Assembly: GCF_010977555.1 (NCBI RefSeq)
Contig: NZ_CP048815.1
Coordinates: 1,480,501 to 1,544,500 of the forward strand
Direction of reading: 5' to 3'
Length of the DNA: 64,000 bases
Source: Caulobacter rhizosphaerae
Lineage (GTDB): Bacteria > Pseudomonadota > Alphaproteobacteria > Caulobacterales > Caulobacteraceae
A program made the position numbers and the translations under genes. Below the pieces are notes generated by a model, which was not told the origin of the DNA, ran no database searches, and was given only the letters and a program-made list of their open reading frames with translations. Positions within the stretch are counted from its first letter, which is position 1, and each line of letters starts with the position of its first letter. This document shows positions 35,020 to 41,999 of the stretch, piece after piece.

Positions 35020-35314
35020 GCCCCGCCTAGGGATCTGAACCCCTAGGACTTAAGAGGCGAGATCACCCGCACCGCATTACGCGGCGATGGCGAACTCTTC
35101 AGCGAAGTTATCGTTCGCAGTTAGTTTAGCGGCCCGATACGGTGAGCCACGCCGAGAGAAAGCATACACCTTTACACGTCTGTCGATGCTGATCGGCCCC
35201 ATGAAGTCCCGTGATAACTCGGGAGGTTTTGGTGGAGCCGCCGGGAATCGCACCCGGGTCCAGTCCGCTTATTACGTGCGCGTTTATCCCCATAGTCCGG
35301 GCGAACCCGAACGC
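35020..35314 (-). ncRNA. ssrA: Circularly permuted two-piece tmRNA
   Basis: Read on the minus strand, the acceptor piece comes first and ends at 35230 in GGACCCGGGTGCGATTCCC, then GGCGGCTCCACCA (T-arm, acceptor strand, CCA). About 29 bases forming a CCCG/CGGG hairpin follow and are presumably removed. The coding piece begins at 35200 with GGGGCCG, which pairs with CGGCUCC of the acceptor strand with G-U as the third pair, the alanine identity element. The tag frame at 35118-35077 encodes ANDNFAEEFAIAA then TAA. A CCTAGGG hairpin at 35026-35048 closes the 3' side. This is the alphaproteobacterial permuted form; it rescues stalled ribosomes. Ends are approximate. Confidence 0.93.
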
Positions 35315-35316
35315 CC

Positions 35317-35604
35317 TCAATATAGGGGGTGAGGCTCGCCATGGGAAGAGCGACGCCGCCATTGACGAGGGTGGGGCGCAGGACGTGGCGGCGGCGCCAG
35401 GCTCAGCCGGCCCTCGGTCAGGCGGCCCGACAGCTGGCCGCCGCCGTCCTCGAACAGCCGGATGTCGTCGCCGATCAGCTCGTAATGACCGGCGAACACC
35501 AGTTCTCCGTCGTGGCGCTCGTCGAAGCGGCCGTCGGGGCGCAGTTCCAGGCTGACGCCTCCGTCGGCGCTGGCCCAGACGCCGGAGACGCGGCGGCCGG
35601 TCAA
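35317..35604 (-). CDS. Atu4866-like small protein, TTG start
   Basis: A 95-residue protein. SGVWASADGGVSLELRPDGRFDERHDGELVFAGHYELIGDDIRLFEDGG follows the plan of the Agrobacterium Atu4866-type domain (W-x-S-x-D-G, L-R-x-D-G-R-F, G-x-Y-x-x-x-G-x-x-I). A basic Pro/Arg-rich tail follows. I place the start at a TTG at 35604, which overlaps the stop of the upstream 42-codon gene as TTGA. Its stop codon lies within the ssrA -10 region. Function unknown. Confidence 0.65.
   Translation of the reverse strand: MTGRRVSGVWASADGGVSLELRPDGRFDERHDGELVFAGHYELIGDDIRLFEDGGGQLSGRLTEGRLSLAPPPRPAPHPRQWRRRSSHGEPHPLY
35319..35324 (-). promoter_or_regulatory. Candidate -10 element of ssrA
   Basis: On the minus strand TATATT is followed six bases later by GGGCG, the likely 5' end of the tmRNA precursor. 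No good -35 box is seen at the usual distance. The element overlaps the last codons of the Atu4866-like gene. Confidence 0.5.
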
Positions 35605-35729
35605 TGGACAGCTCCCCAGGCGGCGCCGCTGAGGGCGGAGGCGGCGGTGAAGAGGGCGGTGGCGGTCAGCCAGGCGGCGACGAACCACCGAGGCGCGGCC
35701 TGGGGCCGGCGGGGCGTGTAGCGGGTCAT
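35601..35729 (-). CDS. 42-residue single-pass membrane peptide
   Basis: A very short gene: a basic start (TRYTPRRPQAAPR), then one hydrophobic helix (WFVAAWLTATALFTAASAL) and GAAWGAVH. CGAGG lies five to six bases before the ATG in the minus direction. Its stop is coupled to the TTG of the Atu4866-like gene. The pair is divergent from an AraC-type regulator with about 240 bases between them, the usual geometry for a regulator and its target. Confidence 0.6.
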   Translation of the reverse strand: MTRYTPRRPQAAPRWFVAAWLTATALFTAASALSGAAWGAVH

Positions 35730-35966
35730 GACATCCTCGGGGGCGGACGGCCGCCGCGTCGTCCGGTCCTGGGCCGACGGCTGTGGCCGAGAGCTCGGGA
35801 AGGGGCGGCGATGGCGGCGGGGGCGGGACATCCCCACCATGACCCATGGATCGTCGTTCGCGATAGACCGATGCTGCTCCTTGATTGCACGATCCTGCAC
35901 ATCATGTCTGGCGGAGGTGACGGCCCCCCGCGCCGGGTGTAGGGCAAGCGCCATCAGCAAAAGGAA

Positions 35967-36881
35967 ATGTCGATGGTCGAGCCGGGCGAACTCGCCGCTC
36001 TGATTGAACGATACGCGCCTACGGACGGCGATCACAAGGTCTGCGAAAAGGCCTCCCTGCATCGCGCCAGCCAGCCCAGCGAGCCGACCCACGGGGTGTT
36101 CGGCGCCGCGGTCTGCGTGGTGGCCCAGGGACGCAAGCAGGTGCTCAGCGGCGGATCGGTCCTGGTCTACGACGCGCTGAACTATGTGGTCGCCTCGGTT
36201 GACCTGCCCGTGATCGGCCAGGTGGTCGAAGCCTCGCCGGAGGCGCCGTACCTGTCCTTCCGGATGACGCTGGACCCGGCGGTGATCGGCGACCTCCTGC
36301 TGCAGCTGGGCGGCGAGCCGGCGCTGGCCCAGGACGCAGGGCCGCTGGTCGGAGCCATGGCCGTCAGCCAGGTCAATCCGCCCCTGCTGGACGCGGTGAT
36401 GCGGATGGTCCGGCTGATCGACACGCCGCGTGACGCCGCCGTGCTGGCCCCGCTGATCGAGCGCGAGATCCTCTACCGCATGCTGCTGGGCGACCAGGGG
36501 CCGCGCCTGGCCCAGATCGCCCGCGCCGACGGCCGCATGCGCCAGGTCAAGCGCGCCATCGGCTGGATCACCCAGCACTTCAACCAGCCCTTCAGCATCG
36601 AGGAACTGGCGGCCGAGGCGCGGATGAGCCCTTCGGCCCTGCATCGCCACTTCAAGGCGGTCACGGCGCTCAGCCCGCTGCAGTACCAGAAGCAGATCCG
36701 CCTGCAGGAGGCGCGCAAGCTGATCTTGGCCCAGCGGCTGGACGCCGGTTCGGCCGGCCACGCGGTGGGCTACGACAGTCCCTCGCAGTTCAGCCGCGAA
36801 TACGCGCGGCTGTTCGGCGCTCCGCCCCTGCGCGACGCGGCCCGCCTGAGAGGCCGGCCCGACATGCTGCTGGAGACCTGA
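35967..36881 (+). CDS. AraC family transcriptional regulator
   Basis: A 304-residue regulator. Residues about 25-185 form an AraC N-terminal ligand domain (GVFGAAVCVVAQGRKQVLSGG, then VASVDLPVIGQVV). The C-terminal two helix-turn-helix units begin at FNQPFSIEELAAEARMSPSALHRHFKAVTALSPLQYQKQIRLQEARKLIL, cited as a region, and end in VGYDSPSQFSREYARLFG. The N-terminal type matches the AraC_N group that often controls divergent oxidoreductases. Divergence points to the two small minus-strand genes as likely targets. GGAAATG-like AAAGGAA precedes the ATG. Confidence 0.9.
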   Translation: MSMVEPGELAALIERYAPTDGDHKVCEKASLHRASQPSEPTHGVFGAAVCVVAQGRKQVLSGGSVLVYDALNYVVASVDLPVIGQVVEASPEAPYLSFRMTLDPAVIGDLLLQLGGEPALAQDAGPLVGAMAVSQVNPPLLDAVMRMVRLIDTPRDAAVLAPLIEREILYRMLLGDQGPRLAQIARADGRMRQVKRAIGWITQHFNQPFSIEELAAEARMSPSALHRHFKAVTALSPLQYQKQIRLQEARKLILAQRLDAGSAGHAVGYDSPSQFSREYARLFGAPPLRDAARLRGRPDMLLET

Positions 36882-37003
36882 CGCCCGTCGGTCGCCCGCC
36901 GATCGCCAGCGCATTTCCCCTATTCCAGGACTCGCCAAATAGAGACAAGGTTGTACCGCTTGTCTTCAAGGTGAAGTGCGGGCGCGGAGCGGGAGATCGC
37001 GAA

Positions 37004-37666
37004 ATGTCAAAAATTGTTGCCGAGTTCATCGGCACGTTTGCTCTTGTGTTGTTCGGTTGCGGTGCGGCCGTGCTGGGCGGCGACCATGTCGGACAACTTG
37101 GCATAGCCTTGGCGTTCGGGTTTGCGATCGTGGCGATGGCCTACGGCATCGGTCCGGTGTCGGGCTGCCACGTCAACCCGGCGGTCAGCCTGGCGGCCTT
37201 CGTGGCCGGGCGGATGAGCGCCAAGGAGATGGGGCTGTACTGGATCGCCCAGTTCGTCGGAGCGACGGCGGGGGCGGCGGTGCTGCTGCTGATCGCCGGC
37301 GGCACGGCGCACGGCCTGGGCCAGAACGGCTGGGGCACGGGCTACGGCGGCGGCTTCGGGGTCGAGGCCGCCTTCGCGTTCGAGGTGGTGATGACCGCCC
37401 TGTTCGTGATCGTCATCCTGGGCTCGACCGGCACCGACGCCGCCCCAGGCTTCGCGGGGCTGGGCATCGGCATCGCCCTGGCGGTGATCCACATCGTCGG
37501 CATCCAGGTGACCGGCGTCTCGGTCAACCCCGCCCGCAGCTTCGGCCCGGCCATCCTCGTCGGCGGCCAGGCCGTGGCGCAGCTGTGGCTGTTCTTCGTC
37601 GCCCCGGCGATCGGCGCCGTGCTGGGCGCGCTGCTCTACCGCTTCAACGTACTGAAGGTCGGCTAG
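37004..37666 (+). CDS. aqpZ: Aquaporin Z-type water channel
   Basis: A 220-residue six-helix MIP channel. The two half-helix signatures are HVNPAVS (Asn58-Pro-Ala) and SVNPARS (Asn175-Pro-Ala). The selectivity filter is consistent with a water channel: His in IHIVGIQVTG and Arg right after the second NPA. The family N-terminal E-F-I-G-T-F is present. GGGAG precedes the ATG at 37004 by eight bases. It stands alone. Confidence 0.93.
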   Translation: MSKIVAEFIGTFALVLFGCGAAVLGGDHVGQLGIALAFGFAIVAMAYGIGPVSGCHVNPAVSLAAFVAGRMSAKEMGLYWIAQFVGATAGAAVLLLIAGGTAHGLGQNGWGTGYGGGFGVEAAFAFEVVMTALFVIVILGSTGTDAAPGFAGLGIGIALAVIHIVGIQVTGVSVNPARSFGPAILVGGQAVAQLWLFFVAPAIGAVLGALLYRFNVLKVG

Positions 37667-37682
37667 CTTCGGCGGAACGGCG

Positions 37683-37712
37683 GACCACTGAGGTCATAAC
37701 CGCAGTGGTCTG
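37683..37712. terminator. Hairpin between convergent aqpZ and DUF6289 genes
   Basis: gaccactg (37683) pairs with cagtggtc (to 37712) around ggtcataacc. There is no clear T-run on either side, so termination is a guess from position. Confidence 0.4.
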
Positions 37713-37720
37713 TCGGAAGC

Positions 37721-37951
37721 TTAATCGCAGGGCGTGGAGGTGACGTCCGCATACGCCGTCTGCACGCCGTTCGAGAAGAAGTGACCGTTGCAGGCGAGCA
37801 ATGTGTGTCCGACCTCCTCGGTGTGGGAGGCGTCGGAATAGTAGTAGGTCTCGACCTCGTGGGTGGGCAGGGCGAAAGCGACGCCGGCGGCCAGGGCCGA
37901 AGCGGCGACGACCGACAGGGCCAGAATCTTAAAGGTTTTTGACGGGCGCAT
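37721..37951 (-). CDS. Small exported DUF6289-type protein
   Basis: A 76-residue precursor: signal peptide SKTFKILALSVVAASALAAGVAFA, then a mature part ETYYYSDASHTEEVGHTLLACNGHFFSNGVQTAYADVTSTPCD with two Cys that can pair. The Y-Y-Y-S-D-x-x-x-T-x-E-V-G and C-N-G words match DUF6289. GGAGGAG sits close before the ATG on the minus strand. Role unknown; similar small Cys-paired peptides occur next to secretion or modification genes in other genomes, none of which is seen here. Confidence 0.75.
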   Translation of the reverse strand: MRPSKTFKILALSVVAASALAAGVAFALPTHEVETYYYSDASHTEEVGHTLLACNGHFFSNGVQTAYADVTSTPCD

Positions 37952-38022
37952 GGTGGACTCCTCCTGGAGCGCTCACTCTTGCATCGCGCCGCGAGCGCCA
38001 CAATCGAAGATTGATCTCGTCC

Positions 38023-38874
38023 CTATGGGCGAGTGTTTACGGTTGGCGGGTCTTCCGGCGGCAACGGCGCCGCCGGTGGCTGAGGGCGGTTGTTCTCGCC
38101 GGGCTTCAACTGACCGCCCGAGGCGATCAGCGCCTCGTAGGCCCGCTGCTGGCGCGAGAAGTCGCCGCCGCGCGCGAACACCGCGTCGAAACGAGCGTCG
38201 CGGCCCGAGGCCGCCGACAGCGCCGCGGCCAGGGCCGGCGCGATGGAGCCCACCTCGGCGTCGTCACAGGCTCGGCGCAGGTGGCGGGCCTGGCCGGGGA
38301 CCAGCAGGGTGACGTCCCACGAGACGCCCTCCAGGCACACCGGCTCCACGGCCCCGCCGCCATAGTCGACGATCACCGACCGCGGTTGGCTCCACATCGG
38401 CGCGCCGACCAGGGCTTTCAGCGGCGGGATCTGCTGGGTGGCGAGCTCGGCATCGATGTCCACGCGGCGGCCGATCTCCGGCGTACAGCAGCCCAGGCCG
38501 GCGCGAGCCTGGACGAAGGCGCGGCCGTCGCGGCGCACGGTCACCCGAACCACCGCCTGGCGCACGCCCGTGGCCGGGCGAGCCCAGACCTCCAGCACCA
38601 GTTCGCCGGGCTTGATCAGCTGGCTCTGCAGGGGCTGCAGGCCCCAGAGCCGGTAGAGCAGGGGATCGACGCCGTTGTCGATCGGAACCAGTTGCTCGCC
38701 CTTGCGCAGGCGGCGGCCCTGAAACGGGTCCTGCTCCGGGGGCGGCTTGGGAATCTCGGGCGACCACCAAACGGCAGGATCGGGCGGCGGGGCGGGCGGA
38801 GCCTGGGCGGCGGGCTGCTGGCCGACCAGGGCGAACCCCGTCAGCAGGCCGGCCAGAAGCATCGCGCCCGTCAT
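38023..38874 (-). CDS. Exported Pro-rich protein of unknown function after ilvN
   Basis: A 283-residue protein with a signal peptide (MTGAMLLAGLLTGFALVGQQPAAQA), a Pro-rich linker and a folded part of about 180 residues containing CC (GLGCCTPEIG) and two further Cys (EPVCLEG and RRACDDAE), then another Pro-rich tail. No family is recognised. The start lies two bases past the ilvN stop, so it is probably the last gene of the ilvB transcript, although its exported nature is unrelated to amino-acid synthesis. Confidence 0.72.
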   Translation of the reverse strand: MTGAMLLAGLLTGFALVGQQPAAQAPPAPPPDPAVWWSPEIPKPPPEQDPFQGRRLRKGEQLVPIDNGVDPLLYRLWGLQPLQSQLIKPGELVLEVWARPATGVRQAVVRVTVRRDGRAFVQARAGLGCCTPEIGRRVDIDAELATQQIPPLKALVGAPMWSQPRSVIVDYGGGAVEPVCLEGVSWDVTLLVPGQARHLRRACDDAEVGSIAPALAAALSAASGRDARFDAVFARGGDFSRQQRAYEALIASGGQLKPGENNRPQPPAAPLPPEDPPTVNTRP

Positions 38875-38876
38875 GG

Positions 38877-39425
38877 CTACATTCCTTCAACACCCCGCTC
38901 GATGGAAAGCACGCCGGTGCGCGACAGTTCCACCAGGCCCAGCGGCCGCATCAGGTCCAGGAACTTGTCGATCTTCGACGGCGCGCCCGAGATCTCGAAC
39001 ACGAAGCTTTCCAGGGTGGTGTCCACCGGCTTGGCGCGGAAGATCTCGGCGATGCGCAGGGCCTCGACGCGGTCGACGCCCTGGCCGCGCACCTTGACCA
39101 GCGCCAGCTCGCGTTCGACGCCGTTGGGATCGCGGGTCACGTCGTGCACGCGGCGGACGCTAACCACCTTGTGCAGTTGGGCCTCGATCTGGTCGAGCAC
39201 GTGACGGGTGCCGCGGGTGACCACGGTGATCCGGCTGGTGTGGGCCTTGCGGTCGGTCTCGGCGACGGTGAGGCTCTCGATGTTGTAGCCGCGGGCGGCG
39301 AACAGTCCGACCACCCGGTGCAGCACCCCCGGCTCGTTGTCGACCAGCAGGGCGAAGGTCGCGGTCTGCTCGACCTGTTCGTTCGGGGCCATGTCGTAGG
39401 CGGAGGCGGGTTGGAGGTCGGTCAT
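38877..39425 (-). CDS. ilvN: Acetolactate synthase small (regulatory) subunit
   Basis: A 182-residue regulatory subunit that binds valine and activates the catalytic subunit. The ACT domain is TATFALLVDNEPGVLHRVVGLFAARGYNIESLTVAETD at residues 21-60 with the usual N-E-P-G-V-L and G-Y-N-I-x-S-L-T-V; SRITVVTRG and HKVVSVRRVHDVT follow, and the C-terminal domain includes ELALVKV and FVFEISGAPSKIDKFLDLMRPLG. Its ATG directly abuts the stop of the GIY-YIG gene, which separates it from ilvB. Confidence 0.96.
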   Translation of the reverse strand: MTDLQPASAYDMAPNEQVEQTATFALLVDNEPGVLHRVVGLFAARGYNIESLTVAETDRKAHTSRITVVTRGTRHVLDQIEAQLHKVVSVRRVHDVTRDPNGVERELALVKVRGQGVDRVEALRIAEIFRAKPVDTTLESFVFEISGAPSKIDKFLDLMRPLGLVELSRTGVLSIERGVEGM

Positions 39426-39764
39426 CTAGGGCGCTCTGACTCTGTGCTCTTGTTGTTTGGGTTTGCCGCTGCGACGACGCGACAGGGACGGTAGTGCATC
39501 CCAATCGCCGCGCATCATCGCTTCTTTCTTGGCGCGGGACCAACCTTTGATCCGACGCTCGGTGTCGATAGCGTCGACGATGTATTGGAAGGGCTGACAC
39601 CATACGAGCTTCACGGGAAGCCGACAGGCTGTGTACTCGCCGCGGCGACCCTCTTGATGCTGAGCGACGCGCACCTCTACATCCGGTCCTCGATGAGAGC
39701 CGACATAGTATGAACCGTCGCGGCACTGGAGCATGTAAACCCATGCGCTGTTGAGATCGTACAT
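39426..39764 (-). CDS. GIY-YIG nuclease family protein between ilvB and ilvN
   Basis: A 112-residue protein with the GIY-YIG core: VYMLQCRDGSYYVGSHRGPDVEVRVAQHQEG (V-Y-x-L then Y-Y-V-G at residues about 8-22), catalytic-type Arg in EVRVAQH, then YTACRLPVKLVWCQPF and AIDTERRIKGWSRAKKEAMMRGDWDAL. It belongs to the short single-domain type (UvrC-N-like, YhbQ/UPF0213 relatives) rather than to homing endonucleases with DNA-binding tails. The ATG ending at 39764 is chosen; a frame to 39833 only translates the adjacent palindrome. It ends one base before ilvN begins. Confidence 0.85.
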   Translation of the reverse strand: MYDLNSAWVYMLQCRDGSYYVGSHRGPDVEVRVAQHQEGRRGEYTACRLPVKLVWCQPFQYIVDAIDTERRIKGWSRAKKEAMMRGDWDALPSLSRRRSGKPKQQEHRVRAP

Positions 39765-39771
39765 CGGCCCT

Positions 39772-39907
39772 GCGTCCGTCGAGGCGAACCTTTCAGGTTC
39801 GCACCTCAGGATGAGGAAGGATGTGGACGACACGAAAGCAGAAAAACCGCGACCTTACTGAATTCCTCATCCTGAGGCGCTCTCCGCAGGAGGGCCTCGA
39901 AGGACGC
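39772..39907. repeat. Dispersed palindrome, family A (copy 4)
   Basis: gcgtccgtcgaggcgaacc at the left and gagggcctcgaaggacgc at the right frame cctcaggatgaggaa and ttcctcatcctgagg. It fills almost all of the 149 bases between the ilvB stop and the GIY-YIG start and would be in the ilvBN mRNA as a large stem. Confidence 0.85.
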
Positions 39908-39913
39908 AGTGCG

Positions 39914-41719
39914 TTAGACCAGTCCCGCGCCCGCCGCTCCGATCACGTTGCCGATGTCCTCGACGTCGCCCATGATCATCTCGTTGTGGGCCTTACCCGA
40001 GGGGATCATCGGCAGGCAATTCTCGTGCTTCTCGACGCGGCAGTCGAAGACCACGACCTTGTCGCTGTTGATCATCTCCAGGATCTTGCCGTCCAGCTCG
40101 GCCGGGTCCGAGCAGCGGATGCCGACCGCGCCATAGGCCTCGGCCAGCTTCACGAAGTCGGGCAGGCTGTCGGAATAGGAGTGGCTGTAGCGCTCGCCAT
40201 GCAGCAGCTGCTGCCACTGGCGGACCATGCCCATCCATTCGTTGTTCAGGATGAAGATCTTGACCGGCAGGTTGAACTGGATCGCCGTCGACAGCTCCTG
40301 GATGCACATCTGGATCGAGGCCTCGCCGGCGATGTCGACGACCAGGGCGCCCGGATGGGCCAGTTGCACGCCCAGGGCGGCGGGCAGGCCGTAGCCCATG
40401 GTGCCCAGGCCGCCGGAGGTCATCCAGCGGTTGGGCTCCTCGAACCGGAAGAACTGGGCCGCCCACATCTGGTGCTGGCCGACTTCCGTCGTGATGTAGA
40501 CGTCCTTGTCACGGGTCAGGGCGTACAGGCGCTCGATGGCGTACTGCGGCTTGATGACCGTGTCGGAGCGCCGGTAGTTCAGGCACTGGCGGGCGCGCCA
40601 CTGGTCGATCTGGGCCCACCAGTCGGTCAGGGCGGCCTTGTTGGCCTGGTGGCCGGCGGCCTTCCAGGCGGCGATCAGGTCCTCGAGCACGCTGCCGGCG
40701 TCGCCGACGATCGGCAGGTCGACGCGGACGTTCTTGTTGATCGACGAGGCGTCGATGTCGATGTGGATCTTCTTGCTGCCCGGCGAGAAGGCGTCGAGCC
40801 GGCCGGTGACCCGGTCGTCGAAGCGGGCGCCGACGCAGATCATCACGTCGCAGTCGTGCATGGCGTTGTTGGCCTCGAACGTGCCGTGCATGCCCAGCAT
40901 GCCCAGCCACGCCGGGTCGGCGGCCGGGAAGGCGCCCAGGCCCATCAGGGTCGAGGTGACCGGCGCGCCGGTCAGGGCCGCGAACTCCCGCAAGGCTTCG
41001 GCCGCCTTGGGACCGGCGTTGATGACGCCGCCCCCGGTGTAGAAGATCGGTCGGCGAGCGCCGGCGATCAGTCGGGCGGCTTCGGCGATCCGGTTCTGGT
41101 CGCCCTTGACCCGCGGATTGTAGGCGTGGGTCGAGGCGACTTCGGTCGGGCCGTAATATTCGCCCTTGGCGAACTGGACGTCCTTGGGGATGTCGATCAG
41201 CACCGGGCCGGGCCGGCCGGTGGTGGCGATCTTGAAGGCCTCATGGATGATCTGCGGCAGGTCGCGGACGTCCTTCACCAGGTAATTGTGCTTTGTGCAC
41301 GAGCGGGTCATGCCGACCGTGTCGGCTTCCTGGAAGGCGTCGGTGCCGATCAGGTGGGTGGGGACCTGGCCGGTGATGACGACCATCGGGATCGAGTCCA
41401 TCAGGGCGTCCATGATGCCGGTGATGGCGTTGGTCGCCCCCGGGCCCGAGGTGACCAGCACGACGCCCGGCTTGCCCGAACTGCGGGCGTAGCCCTCGGC
41501 GGCGTGGGTCGCGCCCTGCTCGTGGCGAACCAGGATGTGCTGCAGGCGCGATTCGTGGAACAGCGCGTCGTAGATCGGCAGGACCGCGCCGCCCGGATAG
41601 CCGAACAGCACCTCGACGCCCTGGTCCACCAGGCCGCGGACCACGATCTCCGCGCCGGTCATGGCGCGGGAGGCGGTGTCGACGGCGGCCGAGCTCTCGA
41701 TGGTCTGGTGGGCGGTCAT
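39914..41719 (-). CDS. ilvB: Acetolactate synthase large (catalytic) subunit
   Basis: A 601-residue ThDP-dependent enzyme condensing pyruvate with pyruvate or 2-oxobutyrate, the first step of valine and isoleucine synthesis. MTGAEIVVRGLVDQGVEVLFGYPGGAVLPIYDAL holds the activating Glu region (HEQGATHAAEGYAR near 68), PVLIDIPKDVQ and the FAD-binding middle domain follow, and the ThDP site is VDIAGEASIQMCIQELSTA with ILNNEWMGMVRQWQ near residue 475. Length is normal. A leader peptide and terminator upstream point to attenuation. Confidence 0.96.
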   Translation of the reverse strand: MTAHQTIESSAAVDTASRAMTGAEIVVRGLVDQGVEVLFGYPGGAVLPIYDALFHESRLQHILVRHEQGATHAAEGYARSSGKPGVVLVTSGPGATNAITGIMDALMDSIPMVVITGQVPTHLIGTDAFQEADTVGMTRSCTKHNYLVKDVRDLPQIIHEAFKIATTGRPGPVLIDIPKDVQFAKGEYYGPTEVASTHAYNPRVKGDQNRIAEAARLIAGARRPIFYTGGGVINAGPKAAEALREFAALTGAPVTSTLMGLGAFPAADPAWLGMLGMHGTFEANNAMHDCDVMICVGARFDDRVTGRLDAFSPGSKKIHIDIDASSINKNVRVDLPIVGDAGSVLEDLIAAWKAAGHQANKAALTDWWAQIDQWRARQCLNYRRSDTVIKPQYAIERLYALTRDKDVYITTEVGQHQMWAAQFFRFEEPNRWMTSGGLGTMGYGLPAALGVQLAHPGALVVDIAGEASIQMCIQELSTAIQFNLPVKIFILNNEWMGMVRQWQQLLHGERYSHSYSDSLPDFVKLAEAYGAVGIRCSDPAELDGKILEMINSDKVVVFDCRVEKHENCLPMIPSGKAHNEMIMGDVEDIGNVIGAAGAGLV

Positions 41720-41779
41720 GGCGGTGATCCCTGGGGTTGGGAAGCGAGGCGGCGGGAAGCGGGGAAGCGGAAAAGAAAA

Positions 41780-41797
41780 AAGGCCCCGAAGGACCTT
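41780..41797 (-). terminator. Attenuator terminator in the ilvB leader
   Basis: On the minus strand AAGGTCC-TTCG-GGGCCTT is a 7-bp stem with a UUCG tetraloop, followed by TTTTTTCTTTT. It lies 60 bases before the ilvB ATG and about 37 bases past the stop of a short leader peptide frame, the expected position for a transcriptional attenuator. Confidence 0.85.
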
Positions 41798-41819
41798 TGT
41801 GCGCGCGACCGATCTATCA

Positions 41820-41839
41820 GCGTGACTTCGAGGTCACGC
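41820..41839 (-). promoter_or_regulatory. Leader hairpin overlapping the leader-peptide stop
   Basis: GCGTGAC and GTCACGC pair (7 bp) around a six-base loop. The TGA of the leader peptide is inside the first arm, so a ribosome at the stop would disrupt it; it may be the pause or alternative-pairing element of the attenuator. Confidence 0.6.
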
Positions 41840-41881
41840 CGTGAACGGCCGCTCCATAAGTACGATCATGGTGTTGCGCAC
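41834..41881 (-). CDS. ilvB operon leader peptide (Ile-Val-Leu)
   Basis: A 15-codon frame starting GTG at 41881 encodes MRNTMIVLMERPFTA (first residue from GTG), ending TGA. GGAG lies eight bases before the start. Consecutive Ile-Val-Leu codons (ATC GTA CTT) are the three amino acids made by the pathway, so ribosome stalling there under starvation would favour read-through of the terminator at 41780-41797. Too short to be found by ordinary gene callers. An internal ATG at 41869 would give 11 residues. Confidence 0.75.
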   Translation of the reverse strand: MRNTMIVLMERPFTA

Positions 41882-41999
41882 GAGTGTTGCTCCAAATGGA
41901 TGATTGGGGAATGCCATGCTCGCCCAAGGGCGTCAAGGCGCGCTTTGACGCAAGAAACGACCCGTTGCGCCGGCGCAACGGCGTTCCGTCAGGCGAAAT

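Noticed and set aside
34856..35038. 60-codon plus-strand frame MSWKVEGFCWQAP repeated twice
   Set aside because: The repeat in the protein only reflects the 57-bp DNA repeats; no start signal, and it runs into the ssrA gene on the other strand.
39765..39833. N-terminal extension of the GIY-YIG protein
   Set aside because: The extra 23 residues are translated from the family A palindrome, so the start at 39764 is more likely.
41911..41936. TTGACG box before the ilvB leader as a housekeeping promoter
   Set aside because: The -35-like word is good on the minus strand, but no acceptable GCTANAWC-like -10 is found at the right distance, so I do not list it as a feature.
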